DNA of 64,000 bases, from assembly GCA_001179505.1 (NCBI GenBank), contig CDMY01000688.1:1-64000 (forward strand). The letters are read 5' to 3'. Within the stretch, counting starts at the first letter, position 1; each line of letters opens with the position of its first letter. The position numbers and the translations under genes are program-made. Below, one piece after another: positions 1-11,755 of this stretch. This DNA comes from Vitrella brassicaformis. Taxonomy: Eukaryota > Sar > Vitrellaceae. The notes below the pieces were generated by a model. The model saw only the letters and a program-made list of their open reading frames with translations. It had not been told where the DNA came from and did not search any database.

Positions 1-1384
1 GCGTGTGTTGGGGTAGATCCCGCCGTGTAATGCCACTGCATGCTGAGAACCCTGAGCACTCCGAACTGTCCCTCCTTCTCGTGAACCGTCCCTCTGGCTC
101 ATTTGTTGCCTTAACGGGCAACGACAGCGATCCTCCACAGCCACTCTCATCTACCGACAGATATGTGTGGGTACTGTAGCCGACATAACGGTCGCTCTGG
201 ATGATAACAACAGAGGCGACCGAACTGGTGAGCTCTGAATGGTTCGGTCGCACCGAGCCTCTCCCTCATTGGTGTCGTTTGTTGCTGCAGCACCTGCTGA
301 TGCGGCCACTCGGCAGGCCCTGGCTGACCCTCGCTCCCTGGCTACTCGCGAGGACCTCGCCCGTTGGTTCGAGCAGTGGGCTGCATGGCGCGTCAGGGAG
401 GGCCAGCTTGAAGACGACCCACATGGTGGTGGGTAAACACATACATAAGACGAGCCGCATTCATGATCAGCCCATCTGCCGTTTGTTTGTCTGTCTGCTC
501 TCATGTGCAGTGGAGTCCGAGTATGTGCATATGATCGGCGAGGGGAGATATCCGGGGTTTAGCGAGGTGGAGCGACAGCAGGTGCGTTTAGCATTGCGTG
601 GCGCCTCGTCGGCTGGCGCATCTGCTGCTGGTACTAGCGCCGCTGCTTCGTCTTCGTCGAGCCAAGTATACCACGGTTGTCCGCAATGGTTCAATGTATC
701 TGTCCACTGTGTGAGTGTCTCCATTCAGCCACCTTACGAGCCCGCTGGGGACCCACCTACCGACGCAGAGCGGGGCCGTGGGGCCTCTCCTGATGCTGAT
801 GTGGTGGTCGACGTGGCTCCTGATGCTGATGCTGAGGTACACAAAAATGAAAAGAAGATCTGACGGTCACCATTGATGTGCCTGGTGCGTATGTGTGCAG
901 TCGGATGAGGCGACTGAAATCGCTGTAGTGCTATGGGGCAACAGCCTCTTGAGAGACCCTGGTAGTCGACACAGCCAGCCAGCCAGCCACCGACCGGCCT
1001 TCCATGGCTTCTTTCTTTCTCTCTGTCTGCCTGTGCACACAGATGAGAGGCGGCGGCGTCAGGGGGCTTCACACACAGCAGCAGACCAAGGCCGCGAGGA
1101 GGTACACCAACAGCCAATAGCGCGGGGGTCCTTGACATATGTCCATCTCCGTGTGTGTCTGTTCAACGACTCTATTGGTCTGCTCAGAGCGCTCCCTCTG
1201 CTGCCCCAGCTGCTGCTGCCGCTGCCGCTGCGGCTGCGACCCACACGATGGCCAGCAGGCCGCATGAGCCTGTGCTCGATGTGGCTGAGGCGATTGACGA
1301 GGCCGCTCTAGTGACGTGGATGAAGGACCTACTAGACAGCCGGGCTCAGGAGAGGAGAGTCCATAGGAGAGCCCATCCCCTTCT

Positions 1385-1422
1385 GGGTAGGCAGGCAGGC
1401 AGACAGGCAGGCAGGCAGGCAA
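1385..1422 (+). repeat. (GGCA)n microsatellite in gene A intron
   Basis: Tandem GGCA/GACA tetramers lie in the intron between the Ala-rich exon and the ALRRVSEG exon of gene A. Confidence 0.8.
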
Positions 1423-1849
1423 GACATAGCGGACCAGTGATCTTGTGATCTTCTCTTGTCTGCTTCTCTCTGTCACCTGCATGAACACGCAGAGGCGTTG
1501 CGGAGGGTCAGTGAGGGGAGGATCTCTCCTGCATGGAGCGCAGTCCTGGACGAGCAAGAGCGACTAGAGGTGCGTAGACCAACTTAACATGCAACGAGCG
1601 GTCAGGTGTTGTTCGCTACTCCACTGTCTGCAGGCGGAGAGAGCATCGCAGGCCACCACACAGCCATCCGCCGTGCCAGCATCTGCCCCTGGCCCATCCA
1701 GCGGACCACCACCCGCCACACACACATACACGAAGCCCGTAAGCGCAACGCAACCAGTGCAGCTTGACAACGCTACGGGTCCGTCTCCATGAGTGTGTTT
1801 GTATTTCTGGGTCTATCTGCGTGCCACCTGTTTGTTCAGGGGGTGAGGA

Positions 1850-1875
1850 CTTCTTCTTCTTCTTCTTCTTCTTCT
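1850..1875 (+). repeat. (CTT)n trinucleotide run in gene A exon
   Basis: About eight TTC/CTT units encode a poly-serine stretch in a gene A exon. The equivalent exon of gene B (near 20270-20320) has a short Ala/Ser-rich stretch instead. Confidence 0.8.
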
Positions 1876-4517
1876 GCCTCTGGCGGCACTGCTGCTGCTG
1901 CTGCTGCCTCGTCGGCGTCAGCTCGAGTACGACACGACAAACACGCACCCCACACAGATCTCCGCTTGTCCATTAACTTTGTTGTGCATTCAGGTTGAGC
2001 CACCTTCCGGACGTCCTGCCGCCCAGATCAATGCCCTGACGGCTCAGCCAATGGGGGCGGCTGGTGCGGCTGCAAATATGTCATCTGGCGAGAGGAATGA
2101 GGCGGCTCACGTACTGGGGGCGCCCCAGGTACATACCGCACTTGACACGCACCATCAGTAGGTAGCTCTCTCAGCCAGAGATCTTGCCATGTGGTGTGTC
2201 CATATATGTGTGGTTCGTCAGGTGGGCTCAGCGGTGCCCGGAGACCACCCTGTCGGCCCTCGGCAGGTGTTCGCGTTGACCCCTCCGTCGGGGGTAAGGT
2301 GGCAGCGAGAGAGGCAGATGAAGCATCGGAGTGCTGCAAACAGTTCCCTTTGCGTGTGTCTCTTTGCGCGTGCCGGCAGATCTCTCACACGACGCCTCTC
2401 CCTGACCTCAGGACACTCACGATGCAGCCCACTGGTGCAGCGCCCTCATCCCGTCCCCCCAGCCCTCCCCTCTTCCAGCCCGCCGACCTCTTCGACCTGT
2501 CATTGCGTCATTGCCCATCAGCAAGATGGCCGCCATGGCCATGTCGACTGACCCCAACAGAGGAGCCGCTCTCCGCTCGCAGATCGTCACTCGCACTCGG
2601 CAACAGGAGCTGCTGGGCCACACTGCGGAGACCATTACCAGCACCCTGCTCAACAGCGTCCAGCAGCACATCGACAAGGCCATCAGGCGTCTCGGGCTGG
2701 CGGACGTGTTGGCCTTCGACATTGAGGATGATCTGGAGGCCGGCTTGAAGGTGGTCTATGTGCTGGAGCGGGGCACTGGCGAGGAGTGGCGGGCAATGGG
2801 TCGGTTCCTTCGGCTGGCCTTCATCTACCGGCTCACCCCTGCTGATGCGACGCGGCCTCTCCGTGTGTCGGCTGACGCGCTGCCCACAGCAGCGGCCTTC
2901 CAACAACTACCACTGGCCATGGCCCTCTACAAGATCATCGGCCACCTGCTGACACACAGGGGGACCAGCCTGGCGCTGCAGCACGGCAATGACGGGATCT
3001 ATTGGATCAAAAATGAGTGGTTTCGCGTGCTGCCGTTGGGTGACTTGCCGGGCGGCCATGGATATGCTGAGGGCTACAAGCGCACCGATCCCGTCATCCG
3101 ACGGTTCGATTCGTTTCTCTACCCCTCATTCTCGGCATTCCTGCTGGACCATCGGCTCGGATGGTACGTCGTCTGGTGGTTGCCCTAAGAGGGGGTGGTG
3201 GGTCACAAGGAGGTGTTGACGGCGGCCATCACAGAGTTCCGTCGTGACCCACGCTATCAACGACTGCTAAACGATGCCATCACAGAGGATTTGGGCATCG
3301 CTGTCGACAATCACAGGCTCTATCGCAATCTGAATGGAGGATGTACGGACCTTGGGACCGACGATCGTCATGTGATTGTCAGCGGTTTCCGGCCCAACGA
3401 TACCGTCGCTGCCCACCTGATTATAGGTTACTTCCATATCAACCTGCTGACGACCGAGGCACCTGTGGCTGATCGGTCTCAGCCGCTCGACCGCTACCCA
3501 CTGAGTCGCTACCCTGTGTCGATTGGCGCCGCCCGCCGTCTGCTGCGGTGGTTGGAGTTCGAGAGTGTCATCATCGACAGGGGGATTGTGGTGAGGTGAG
3601 TGGTGTCGGCTGGCGGTTGGGGTGTTGTTGGTGGTTTTGACGTGTCGCACACCACACCCCTCAGCCAGTGCCACACGTCCCCCCTGGCCAATTTCCCCTT
3701 CCCACCACAGCACCCCCCATTCGTACCTCCCTACCCGCCGCCCCCTGCAGCCGTCGTCTATCCGCCGGCTGCTGGACCGGCGCACCGGCCATCGATGCCG
3801 CTGGCGGCACAGCACACACTGCATCCTGCGCTGCGGCCACTTTTGGCACCGGCTGATTTCCGAGGAGGGCGTCCTCCGCACCCACCAGGTGGCCAGCCGC
3901 ATGGCCACCAGCAGCACCAGGGCGCGGAGGGCCGGGCCAGTGAGGCACCAGGGGCGATGGCGAATGGATGGCGGACATAGCAGCGATGGAACGGAGAGAG
4001 GGAGGGAGGGAGGGAGAGAGAGAGGGATGGAGAGGTGGGCGGCACAGACAGATAGCATCTTCGGCACCTGTTTGTGTACGTGAGCGGACAGACAGACAGA
4101 CGGGGAGGGGGCACAGAGGGACTTAGCACTCAGACATACCGACATGAGTAGGGGCAGAGGCGCTTTCATCCATCCACTTGGATGGTCTGTGCAGTCAGTG
4201 AATTGCCTGTGTGTGTCTGTCTGAGTGGCCGGCGGGGATTGACTTAAGTAGCTGCCTGATTGACTCATGACTGACGACGCCCCTTCGGTGCCATAGAGGT
4301 GTGCATAGCGTCGATGGAACTCGTGTCTGCGATGAATGTGCGACTCACTGTCTCTCGTCAGTGGCAGACACAACCAGACACCGTGATCTCATTTTGCAAT
4401 GTGCAACGGCGTGCCGTGGCTCTGTGTGCATGAGGTCGCCCCTGCCGGCTGAGCTCGCAAACTGCGGATCTCCTCCTTCGAACTCGGAAGAGTGGCAGCT
4501 GTTGGCAAAAAAGCCTC

Positions 4518-7500
4518 ATGGGCGACATCGGCTCTCACGGGCAAGCAACGGCCGTCAAGCAGGAGGGCGAGCGGCTGCCGGTCATCGAGTTCCTCTCGCC
4601 CATCGAGCTGGGAAGGCACTTGGCCCTCCGATTCCTCGCCTTCGCCAAGAGCAAGCCGCGCGGTGTGATAGCGCTGCCCACCGGCAAAACGCCCGAAATG
4701 TTTATCAAGTTCCTCACGCTGTACCGGGACGAGTGGGGCAGCAAGGCGGTCGAGGAAGATTTCCGGCAGGGCGGGCTCGCCTCGCTGATGGGCGGGCCCT
4801 TCCCGGACACATCCGAACTGACATTCGTACAGCTGGTAAGCCATTGCAATTAACGCGTCGTCACCACACGTACATCTCGCCTCCAGTCAGTCAGTCGATT
4901 GATTGTGTCTGTCGTGCTGTGGTGTCTGTGTGTGTACTGATCAGGACGAGTTTTTCCCCATTCTGCCCAGCCACAAGAACGCCTTCACCCACTACGTCCG
5001 CGAGCGGTACATGCCCCTCCTCGGCATTCCTGAGTCACGCTTCATCCACATGGACCTCATCGCAGCTGGCGTCATCACGGCCAACGACATTCACGACCTG
5101 TTTCCCGACGGCAAAGCCGACATCTCCCTCCTCTCGCGCGACCCCGTCAGCGAGGTGGAGAAGGAGCGTGCTGCAGCGCTGAAGCGTGTAGCTGAGTTCT
5201 GCCAAAAGTTTGACGAGCGGGTGCGGTCGCTGGGCGGTATCGATTTCTTTCTCGGAGGCATCGGGCCGGACGGTGAGTAGTCGACAAAGACAGACGCTAG
5301 TTCTCCACCACACAAAGGACATTCATGTGTGTCTGTCGTGTGTGTGCTGATGGATCAGGTCACATCGCCTTCAACATGCCTGGCAGCGGTCACGACAGCA
5401 CCACCCGTCTGGTGAGGCTCAACTACCCCACAGCGGCCCAGGCGGCAGTGGACCTGGGAGGCATCGAGTACGCCCGGGACAAGCTGGCCATGACGCTGGG
5501 GCTGGGCACCATCTGCAGCAAGAGGGACAGCATCATCATCATCGCCGCCGTGGGAGAGGGCAAGGCAAAGGTCAGTCAAGTTAGAGTCAAACTGACTCTA
5601 ACTGATGGACGTTTGTGTGTAGGTGGTTCGCGACGCCCTGTTGAGTCATGTGAGTGAGGACGTGCCAGCGACAGCCTTCCACTCCCACACAGGTATGACT
5701 GACACAGCCACTCACCGCCACTCAGCCAGCCGTGTGCAATCCATCCGTGTGCACACTGGATGCCTGTTGGTTCAGGGTGTGTGTTGTATGTGTCTCGCGG
5801 AGCTGTCAAGGAGCTGCCGAACAGAAGAGCCATTCACCTGCAAAGGTCAAACCAGTCATCCGCTTGTCCAACATCGTGGATACATTTGTGTGTGTGTGTG
5901 TGTGTGTGTGGCGTTGCAGGCAGCTGGACGACTGCGCGTCATGTGGTGAGTCGGTCGATTCAGTGCGCGACAGGGTCATCGACGAGGGCTTCATCAATAC
6001 GGCCCTCCAACAGCGCTGCTCCATCGAATCGCTGCGGCAAGAGCACCTCCAGTCCACACCCACAGGTGTGCAACGATCACACACGAGTAACAAAGGAATC
6101 GGCACACAGGCATTCTGTCGATTGACGTACGTGTCAGGTCGGCTGGCTCTCCGCACAGTGGATGCCTGCGGTCCCCTCTCGGCCCCCTCGTCGGCCTGGC
6201 CGCCGAGCGAGGAGTCGTCGCGTCGGCTGATGTCCAAGCTCGACAGGGGGCTGGCCACGCTCAAAGGCATCCCCGCATTCAGGAGCAGCTACCGAGGCAA
6301 GAGAGGCGACGAGATGGTTGGTGGTGTAGGGGCTGAGGAGGTTGTGTTTCTGCACACCGCGCCGCACCATGACGACATCATGCTGTCGTACCATCCGCTG
6401 ATGAAGGTCTTCCTGTCACTCCCCAACTACCATCACCATTTCGCGTACCTCACCAGCGGATTCCACTCAGGTAATCCACTCCCAACAGCACCCACATCCA
6501 CGTAGGCAGACGAATCGTGTGCTCATGTCTATTCTCTCTCTTTGTGTTCAGTGAGTGACTCCTACATGCTGTCGACTCTCGCCCGTGCCTTCAACTGTGA
6601 TGGCGGCGTCGACCGGTTCATCGCGAATGCGTCGGCTCTCATCTTCAGAGCGCCCTATGACGAGGTACTGCAGCGATTCACGGCCGCTCAGCAGCGAAAG
6701 GACAATGACACAATGGGCCACATCGAAACGGTCAGGGAATGTCGGGGGGACAGACAGACAGGCAGATGCGAGCGGATATGTAATGCGTTGGTGTGCAGGT
6801 GTTAATGCTGCGTCAAGTTGTGGCCATATGGGATGCCACGGATGCGGCAGCACTCGCTCAGGTGGCGCGTCGTCTGCATGAGAAGGTGTTGCCGTCGCAC
6901 ATGCCTGGCGACGCTTTGAGCCGTGAGCTGCAGCTCCTCAAGGGCGGCATGAGAGAAACCGAAGTCGACAGGTGCGTCCCACACGCACCATTACATAGAC
7001 ATACATCTGGTTTGACGCGTGCATCTTGGTGTCTTGTTGTGCCTGTAGGATGTGGGCATTGCGTGGCGTGTCAAGTGACCGGACGCGCCATCTGCGCAGC
7101 AAGTTCTACACCGACGACTACTTCACGCCCCTGCCCACGCTCGATGACGACGCCATGCCACTCGCAAAACTGATACAGGTCACACACAACACTGTATCTC
7201 CTCCCTAATGGCGCCCACTGCCTCTCTCCACTGTTTGTGTGTACAGGAGTGCAATCCCGAGGTCATCACCGTTGCACTCGACCCTGAGGGCACCGGGCCT
7301 GATACCCACTACAAAGTTCTGCAGGCAAGCGTGGCGACCATATACACACGTCCAGTGCACATCCACGTCCGCTGCGACCGGCTGCAGGTGGTGGCAGAGG
7401 CGGTGCGGTACGTGTCGGCTGAGCGTGCGTCTCGGGGCGTGTCGTGGAGTCCGTCGATATGGGGGTACCGCAATGTGTGGCACCGGTTCGACATGTGGGA

Positions 7501-8041
7501 CGCCAACCTCATCTTCCCAACCGACCAACAGCTGCTGCACGAGATGAACGACGCATTCCTCTCATGCTTCTCCACACAAAAGGTCAGACACGGCCCACCG
7601 GCACACACCACTGTGTGCTGAATCGTGTGTGTGCGTGTGAGTGTGCAGGCAGCGTCTTTTCCGTCGCCCTACTATGACGGGCCTTTCAGCAAATGGGGCG
7701 AGGTAAACCGAACGCTCACGTGACGGCACACAATGCGCTGAGACGCATGCTTGCTGGTGTCTGTCTGTGTCAGGCCATCCAGCGTGAGCAGTTGGCCGAT
7801 CTGAAGACTCTCCTGGGCCCATCATACGCCACCAACCACCCAGTACCGGCACACACACGGACACTGTCATGTGTGCTGTGGATGGATGCGTCGTCCCCCT
7901 GCGTCTCCATGTGTGCAGGATGCCCTGGTCAGTGGGGCTAGTGGCTGCATCCTGCTCAAGGAGATGACGGCACAGGAGTTCCTTCGAGAGGCCCGAGAAC
8001 TCAAAGACCGCCTCCTCACCTATCACAACAACCGCAGCTAG
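4518..8041 (+). CDS. NagB-like deaminase fused to a PIG-L/LmbE-type deacetylase domain
   Basis: Multi-exon gene; the first ATG gives MGDIGSHGQATAV and the end is a TAG (8039-8041). The first five coding exons (4518-4835, 4945-about 5272, 5359-5571, then 5623 on) encode a NagB/SugarP-isomerase fold: the ALPTGKTPE substrate loop, QLDEFFPI (general-base Asp region) and GGIGPDGHIAFNMPGS. In bacterial NagB the last motif reads DGHIAFNEP; the Glu of the catalytic Asp-His-Glu set is Met here. Downstream exons (about 6140-8041) carry VVFLHTAPHHDDIMLSYHP, the H-x-x-D-D zinc motif of PIG-L/LmbE N-deacetylases. The same domain order is known to me from long NagB-like proteins of Bacteroidetes. Expected role: amino-sugar or GlcNAc-conjugate metabolism; the reaction itself is unproven. 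Exon borders were set by eye and the 5.6-6.0 kb joins are least certain. Confidence 0.8.
5886..5911 (+). repeat. (TG)n run just before an intron 3' splice site
   Basis: About twelve TG units precede GCGTTGCAG, the acceptor of a NagB/PIG-L intron. This is the clearest example of the TG-rich intron style of the window. Confidence 0.85.
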
Positions 8042-8529
8042 ATGGTCTTCGGTGGTGTTGACTTTCTGGTGCCGCTGGGCGGGCTGGTGGCAGACTGAAG
8101 TGTGTCTGTGACGATATCGATGTCGCCGATTTTGGTTGTGCATTGGCGTTTTTTCTGCATTTAGTACTGTCTGCATTGTGCGTTCTGGATTATACAGCAA
8201 TAGGTCGTGGGGGGTGGGATGGTGCGTTCAATGGGGCAAGTTCTGTGGGCAGGTTCTGCTCGTTTGTGTGGGTAGGCGGCTGAGCTGCACTTTTTCTAGT
8301 GTCGAGGGGGAAGACACAACGCTCTTAATCAACAGCTTTGCTGCCGTGATGAGCACACGTACCAGGTCCAAACGCACATGCACCACCCAGTGCTTCATGA
8401 ACAGCTGAAGCCGACACGTTAATATCGATTGACATCTCAACACCCAACACCTTGAATCCCTATCAGCGAAGAGGCCTTCCTTGCTTGTTCCCTGGAGTGG
8501 ACGCTCACAGCCCTCTCCCTCTCCCTCAG
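8042..8529. other. Convergent spacer between NagB/PIG-L and the kinase-like gene
   Basis: About 490 bp between two stop codons on opposite strands; it holds both 3' UTRs. I see no further gene, tRNA or repeat in it. Confidence 0.6.
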
Positions 8530-10176
8530 TCAGCGACCTCCTCTGCCGGCCGTCGCTCCCCCGGACTGGCTGCTGCTAGCGATGGTCGGTGGTCTTGTCC
8601 GAATGATTCCACTCATGAATTGGCCCACCCAGTTCCGCAATCCTCTGGTCTCCCGCTCTGTCACACGCTGGGCTGCCCACTCTTGGTAGCTGAGCCTCGG
8701 ACCTCCAAATACTTCAGCGAAGCGTCGAATGGGGCTCCCGCAGCTGGACTGCTGGGGGCTGTTTGTGCAATCCAGCCGAAATATCGTTGAGGGGTCGTCG
8801 GCAAGAGGGTCGTCAACATAGTCCAATCCAAAGAGCCCCTCCATCGCCAGCTCGACCTCGAGGACTCTGCTGGTTGTGATGGCCTGCAGCTGGCTGGCCA
8901 CTTGTGTGGCGGTGGGGCGCAAGGCGGGGTCTAGGTGGAGCATGCTGGTCAGCAGAAGCCGAAGGGGAGCGGGAATGAATGAAGGCAGAGGCAGCAGGGG
9001 ATGGCGATTCTCTGCATTCACAGACAAACCAGAGAGATGGAAGTATGAGAATGGGTGAGCCCTCTTGACGCGACGTTTCTTACTGGTCCGCTGTTGACGT
9101 CGGAAGAGGTCTTGCAGAATCCGGCCACAAACATCGACATCGGCAGCCCTGCCCACAAATTCTCCTCTGCCCTCCCTCTGGGCAAAGTCAAGCCCCCCCA
9201 GCAGCAGCCTCTTGCCGTCCTTCGACAGCTTGATGGCATCTGCCGTCAAATAGCCATGAGCTATGCCCTGAAAGCACACACAAAAAGATCGAAACAAGTG
9301 TAATGTCTTCACTTCTCTCTCCCTTCCCCTCTGTCCACCCATGGCTTACGCTCTTGTGCATGTGGGCCACGGAGTCGATGAGTTGTGTCGCGATGCTCAT
9401 GGCGAGTGGAAGCCCGACAGCTCGGCCGTTGTGGCGGCCGATGAAGGCCTCTAGGGACTCCGAGTCCGCCATGTACTCCATGACGAGAACAGGCTGGCCG
9501 AGCTCCTGGTAAGCCCCTACCAGGCCGGCAATGTTGGGGTGCTCCCCCATCTCCAGAAGCAGCGACAGCATCTAAAGCAGGCAACACAACACAAAGGACA
9601 TAGAACTGATTGGGAGAAGGCTCTTTTTTGATGCCTCACTATGCACAGCCGGCTACCTCTGTCGCACTGTTGCGGCCGCCCACGTTCCTGCCGTCGACCT
9701 GGCGGTAGACCGTCATCTCGACGGTTTCCCTGCACACAGACATTAACACGCATCCAACAGACACATACGTCGTCCACATGAATGCGGTCTCTGTGTGCAC
9801 CGGATCTTCCTCACCGCAGGTTGCCGGGCCTGCTCATGAGGCCCACCATCTTGGACGTCCATCCCTGGTCGTCGTCGATGGCGGGCTGGGCAGGCAGCGG
9901 CATCACCTGCTGGGGCTCGAAGGGCGGCAGGAGGGCTCGGTGGGTGGCCAAAAAGTGGCCGAAGCCTGGACACACAGACACATGGACGAGGATACGAGCG
10001 TGATCCATCTCCATTCCTTCCCTGTTTGACTTACCCCTCGATGCGGGGCTGCCCTCTTGTGGATTGTGGGGGAGGGGGATGGAGGGGAGGGGGCTGGGGA
10101 GGGGGGGAAGCACTGGGGGCGAGAGGGGCGCGAGGTCCTCTGCCTCGAGGACGGCGGGAGCTGTTCGGCTCGTCAT
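8530..10176 (-). CDS. Protein-kinase-like protein, probable pseudokinase
   Basis: Minus-strand gene starting at an ATG (10176, MTSRTAPAVLEAEDL) and ending at 8530. Exons give a Pro-rich N-terminus, a GFGHFLATHRALLPP exon (9966-9816), a short exon with ETVEMTVYRQVDG (9729-9658), then kinase-like segments: MLSLLLEMGEHPNIAGLVGA (alpha-C/beta-4), PVLVMEYMADSESLEAFI (hinge), IATQLIDSVAHMHK (alpha-E), GIAHGYLTADAIKLSKDGKR (catalytic loop position) and LLLGGLDFAQREG (DFG position). The HRDLKxxN loop is HGYLTADAI, so the catalytic Asp is absent, and DFG is DFA. A C-lobe PALRPTATQVA motif precedes a 110-residue tail. Kinase fold is likely and activity is unlikely. An in-frame upstream start near 10293 is possible. 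Confidence 0.7.
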
Positions 10177-10894
10177 TGTGGTTTTGTGGAGACGGAGGGG
10201 GCAGCCTGTCCCCACAACGGTCGCAGATCTCCGAGTCCAAGTTAGATCTGCCAATGCGCGTGCTGTTCGCGCATTCTGTGTGTGTCTTTCCAATAAGACT
10301 TGGTCAGCCGATTCTAAGATGGTCGTACGGATGAGTCACTGTCGGGTTATCCACTGTCGGGGTGTTTGACCTGTATCAGGCCCACATTGACTGACAGCCA
10401 ACAAATACGTCTCCAACGGACACAGGAAGAGACAACACACACACACGGCCTCCTGACGTCCCTCTCACAACATGATGCACGACGTGGAAAAAGCGACACC
10501 ATGATATAAAATGTAGAAGACGATAAGAGGCTGGCTAGAACGATAACAGGTTTGTCTCTCTGTCTGTCTATCTATCGGACTCGTATGTGCACCCGCAAGC
10601 GACCACACTCCCCTCCGGTGGAAACGCGGGCGGCACCATAGAGACACACAAACTATGTCGGATATAAAATGTAGGCAGTGATAGGAGACACGCTCGCTGG
10701 GGGCTACGCTTGCAGCTGCAGCCGCCTCCCGAACTGCACGATGGCTTCTCGATGCCGCTGACAGAACTCTTTTCTGCGACCGGTCCCGTATCGGCCGCAC
10801 CGCAGGATGCAGCGGGTGCTGTGCCGTCACTCAAACGCTTTCAGCAGAGAGATCTTCAACTCCCAGTGCCCATCTAATCCCTGGGGCAGCGTGC
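10177..10894. other. Gene-poor spacer upstream of the kinase-like gene
   Basis: About 700 bp with no convincing exon. It probably contains the kinase-like gene's promoter and 5' UTR. The only structure seen is short CA and TATC-type runs near 10435-10575. Confidence 0.4.
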
Positions 10895-11092
10895 TCACAT
10901 CCCCTGCCCCGTCCACCCCACCGTGTCGGTCTTTCTGAGTCCGATGAAGTAGTCACCGTCGTGCAAGCCGTCCCTGGGCACGAGGCACATGCCGTCTTCG
11001 AGACAGAAGAGCTCCAGGATGCTCGCCTGGTCCTCGGCAGTCGTGGGAGTGGCCAGGTGCGCCTTCTCGCCCTCACAGATGGCCTCTCGCCC
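10895..11092 (-). pseudogene. Orphan coding fragment, possible gene remnant
   Basis: On the minus strand an open stretch of about 66 codons reads through ASILELFCLEDGMCLVP and DGDYFIGLRKTDTVG to a TGA at 10895-10897. The codon flow looks protein-like, but there is no start codon: it opens just after a TGA and beside a tandemly repeated GGCCTCTCGCCCTCACAGAT unit (11060-11100). It could be the last exon of a gene whose 5' part lies in or beyond the 11432-11731 gap. I do not recognise the family. Confidence 0.3.
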
Positions 11093-11409
11093 TCACAGAT
11101 GCACCAGCTTCAGAATCCTCAACCAGCTTCACAGATTGGCTGACACCTGGCCTGTCCTGGACGTCGCCTTCTGCAGCATGTTGAGGATGCCCCATATCAT
11201 TTGCTTCGACACTAGCCACCTCAACAGCTGTGCCCTATGCGCAGCCGGACATGCGACAAGCCCATCTCGTCGCTGGTCACCATGCGGCCCCCCACGAGCC
11301 ACCGCTGGACGAGAAGGCAACCAGTGGGTTGAGAACTCCCGCTCATGCACCATGGACCGCTGCTGCTCGTCACTGCCGCGAAGACGTCAGCCATTCCGTC
11401 ACCTACGCA

Positions 11410-11731
11410 CCCCCCCCCCCCCCCCCCCCCCNNNNNNNNNNNNNNNNNNNNNNNNNNNNNNNNNNNNNNNNNNNNNNNNNNNNNNNNNNNNNNNNNNNNN
11501 NNNNNNNNNNNNNNNNNNNNNNNNNNNNNNNNNNNNNNNNNNNNNNNNNNNNNNNNNNNNNNNNNNNNNNNNNNNNNNNNNNNNNNNNNNNNNNNNNNNN
11601 NNNNNNNNNNNNNNNNNNNNNNNNNNNNNNNNNNNNNNNNNNNNNNNNNNNNNNNNNNNNNNNNNNNNNNNNNNNNNNNNNNNNNNNNNNNNNNNNNNNN
11701 NNNNNNNNNNNNNNNNNNNNNNNNNNNNNNN
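11410..11731. other. Assembly gap (300 N) with poly-C edge
   Basis: A run of 22 C (11410-11431) is followed by exactly 300 N (11432-11731). The round size suggests an estimated rather than measured gap. Any frame read across it is meaningless. Confidence 0.95.
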
Positions 11732-11755
11732 TGCTGAGGGCCGAAGCCCTCAGCA
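11732..11755. repeat. Perfect hairpin overlapping the gene F stop codon
   Basis: TGCTGAGGGC and its exact reverse complement GCCCTCAGCA are separated by CGAA. This 24-nt GC-rich stem-loop with a tetraloop covers the TGA of gene F and abuts the N gap. Confidence 0.6.

Larger units (their letters stand above)
197..3980 (+). pseudogene. Gene A: decayed copy of the modular gene family
   Basis: Multi-exon relative of gene B (19261-22430, minus). Recognisable modules in order: leader exon (to 224), a PADAATRQALADP exon (288-436), a GEGRYPGF exon (511-664), acidic and Ala-rich exons (731-837, 900-960, 1195-1375), an ALRRVSEG exon (about 1492-1569), an ASQATTQ exon (1635-1739), a poly-Ser exon (1841-1925), a VEPPSGRPAAQ exon (1995-2128), a VGSAVPGDHPVG exon (2221-2293), the roughly 360-residue family domain (2410-3590) and a Pro-rich tail ending at a TAG (3978-3980). 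Three lesions are visible against B: the B start ATG is CTG here (197-199) with no in-frame ATG upstream back to a stop at 53-55; an 8-bp tandem duplication of GTCATTGC (2499-2514) shifts the frame entering the domain; a TAA (3186-3188) interrupts the domain, which continues in the same frame afterwards. No known family recognised. It could still yield a product through an alternative start or splicing. Confidence 0.6.
197..4300 (+). repeat. Left arm of inverted segmental duplication
   Basis: This stretch, gene A plus about 300 bp of 3' flank, recurs in inverted orientation at 18960-22430. The most obvious match is the 3' flank: 4040-4290 (the ATAGCATCTTCGGCACC region, the GACA run, then CATCCACTTGGATGGTCTGTG) pairs with the reverse complement of 18960-19215 with only scattered differences. 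The domain exons also match closely at DNA level. The upstream exons are diverged and shuffled rather than colinear. Confidence 0.75.

Noticed and set aside
3267-4373. 368-codon minus-strand open frame
   Set aside because: Antisense to gene A's last domain and Pro-rich exons; it continues through low-complexity GGGA/GACA repeats, with no domain.
4518-5272. 6-phosphogluconolactonase as identity of the first domain
   Set aside because: The LDE-F and GIGPDGHIAFN pattern and the following PIG-L domain fit NagB-type proteins better.
10026-10369. Overlapping plus-strand open frames rich in Gly and Arg
   Set aside because: They are antisense shadows of the Pro-rich first exon of the kinase-like gene.
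11432-11731. Open frames running through the N gap
   Set aside because: They are artefacts of translating N; the same applies at 27330-27629.
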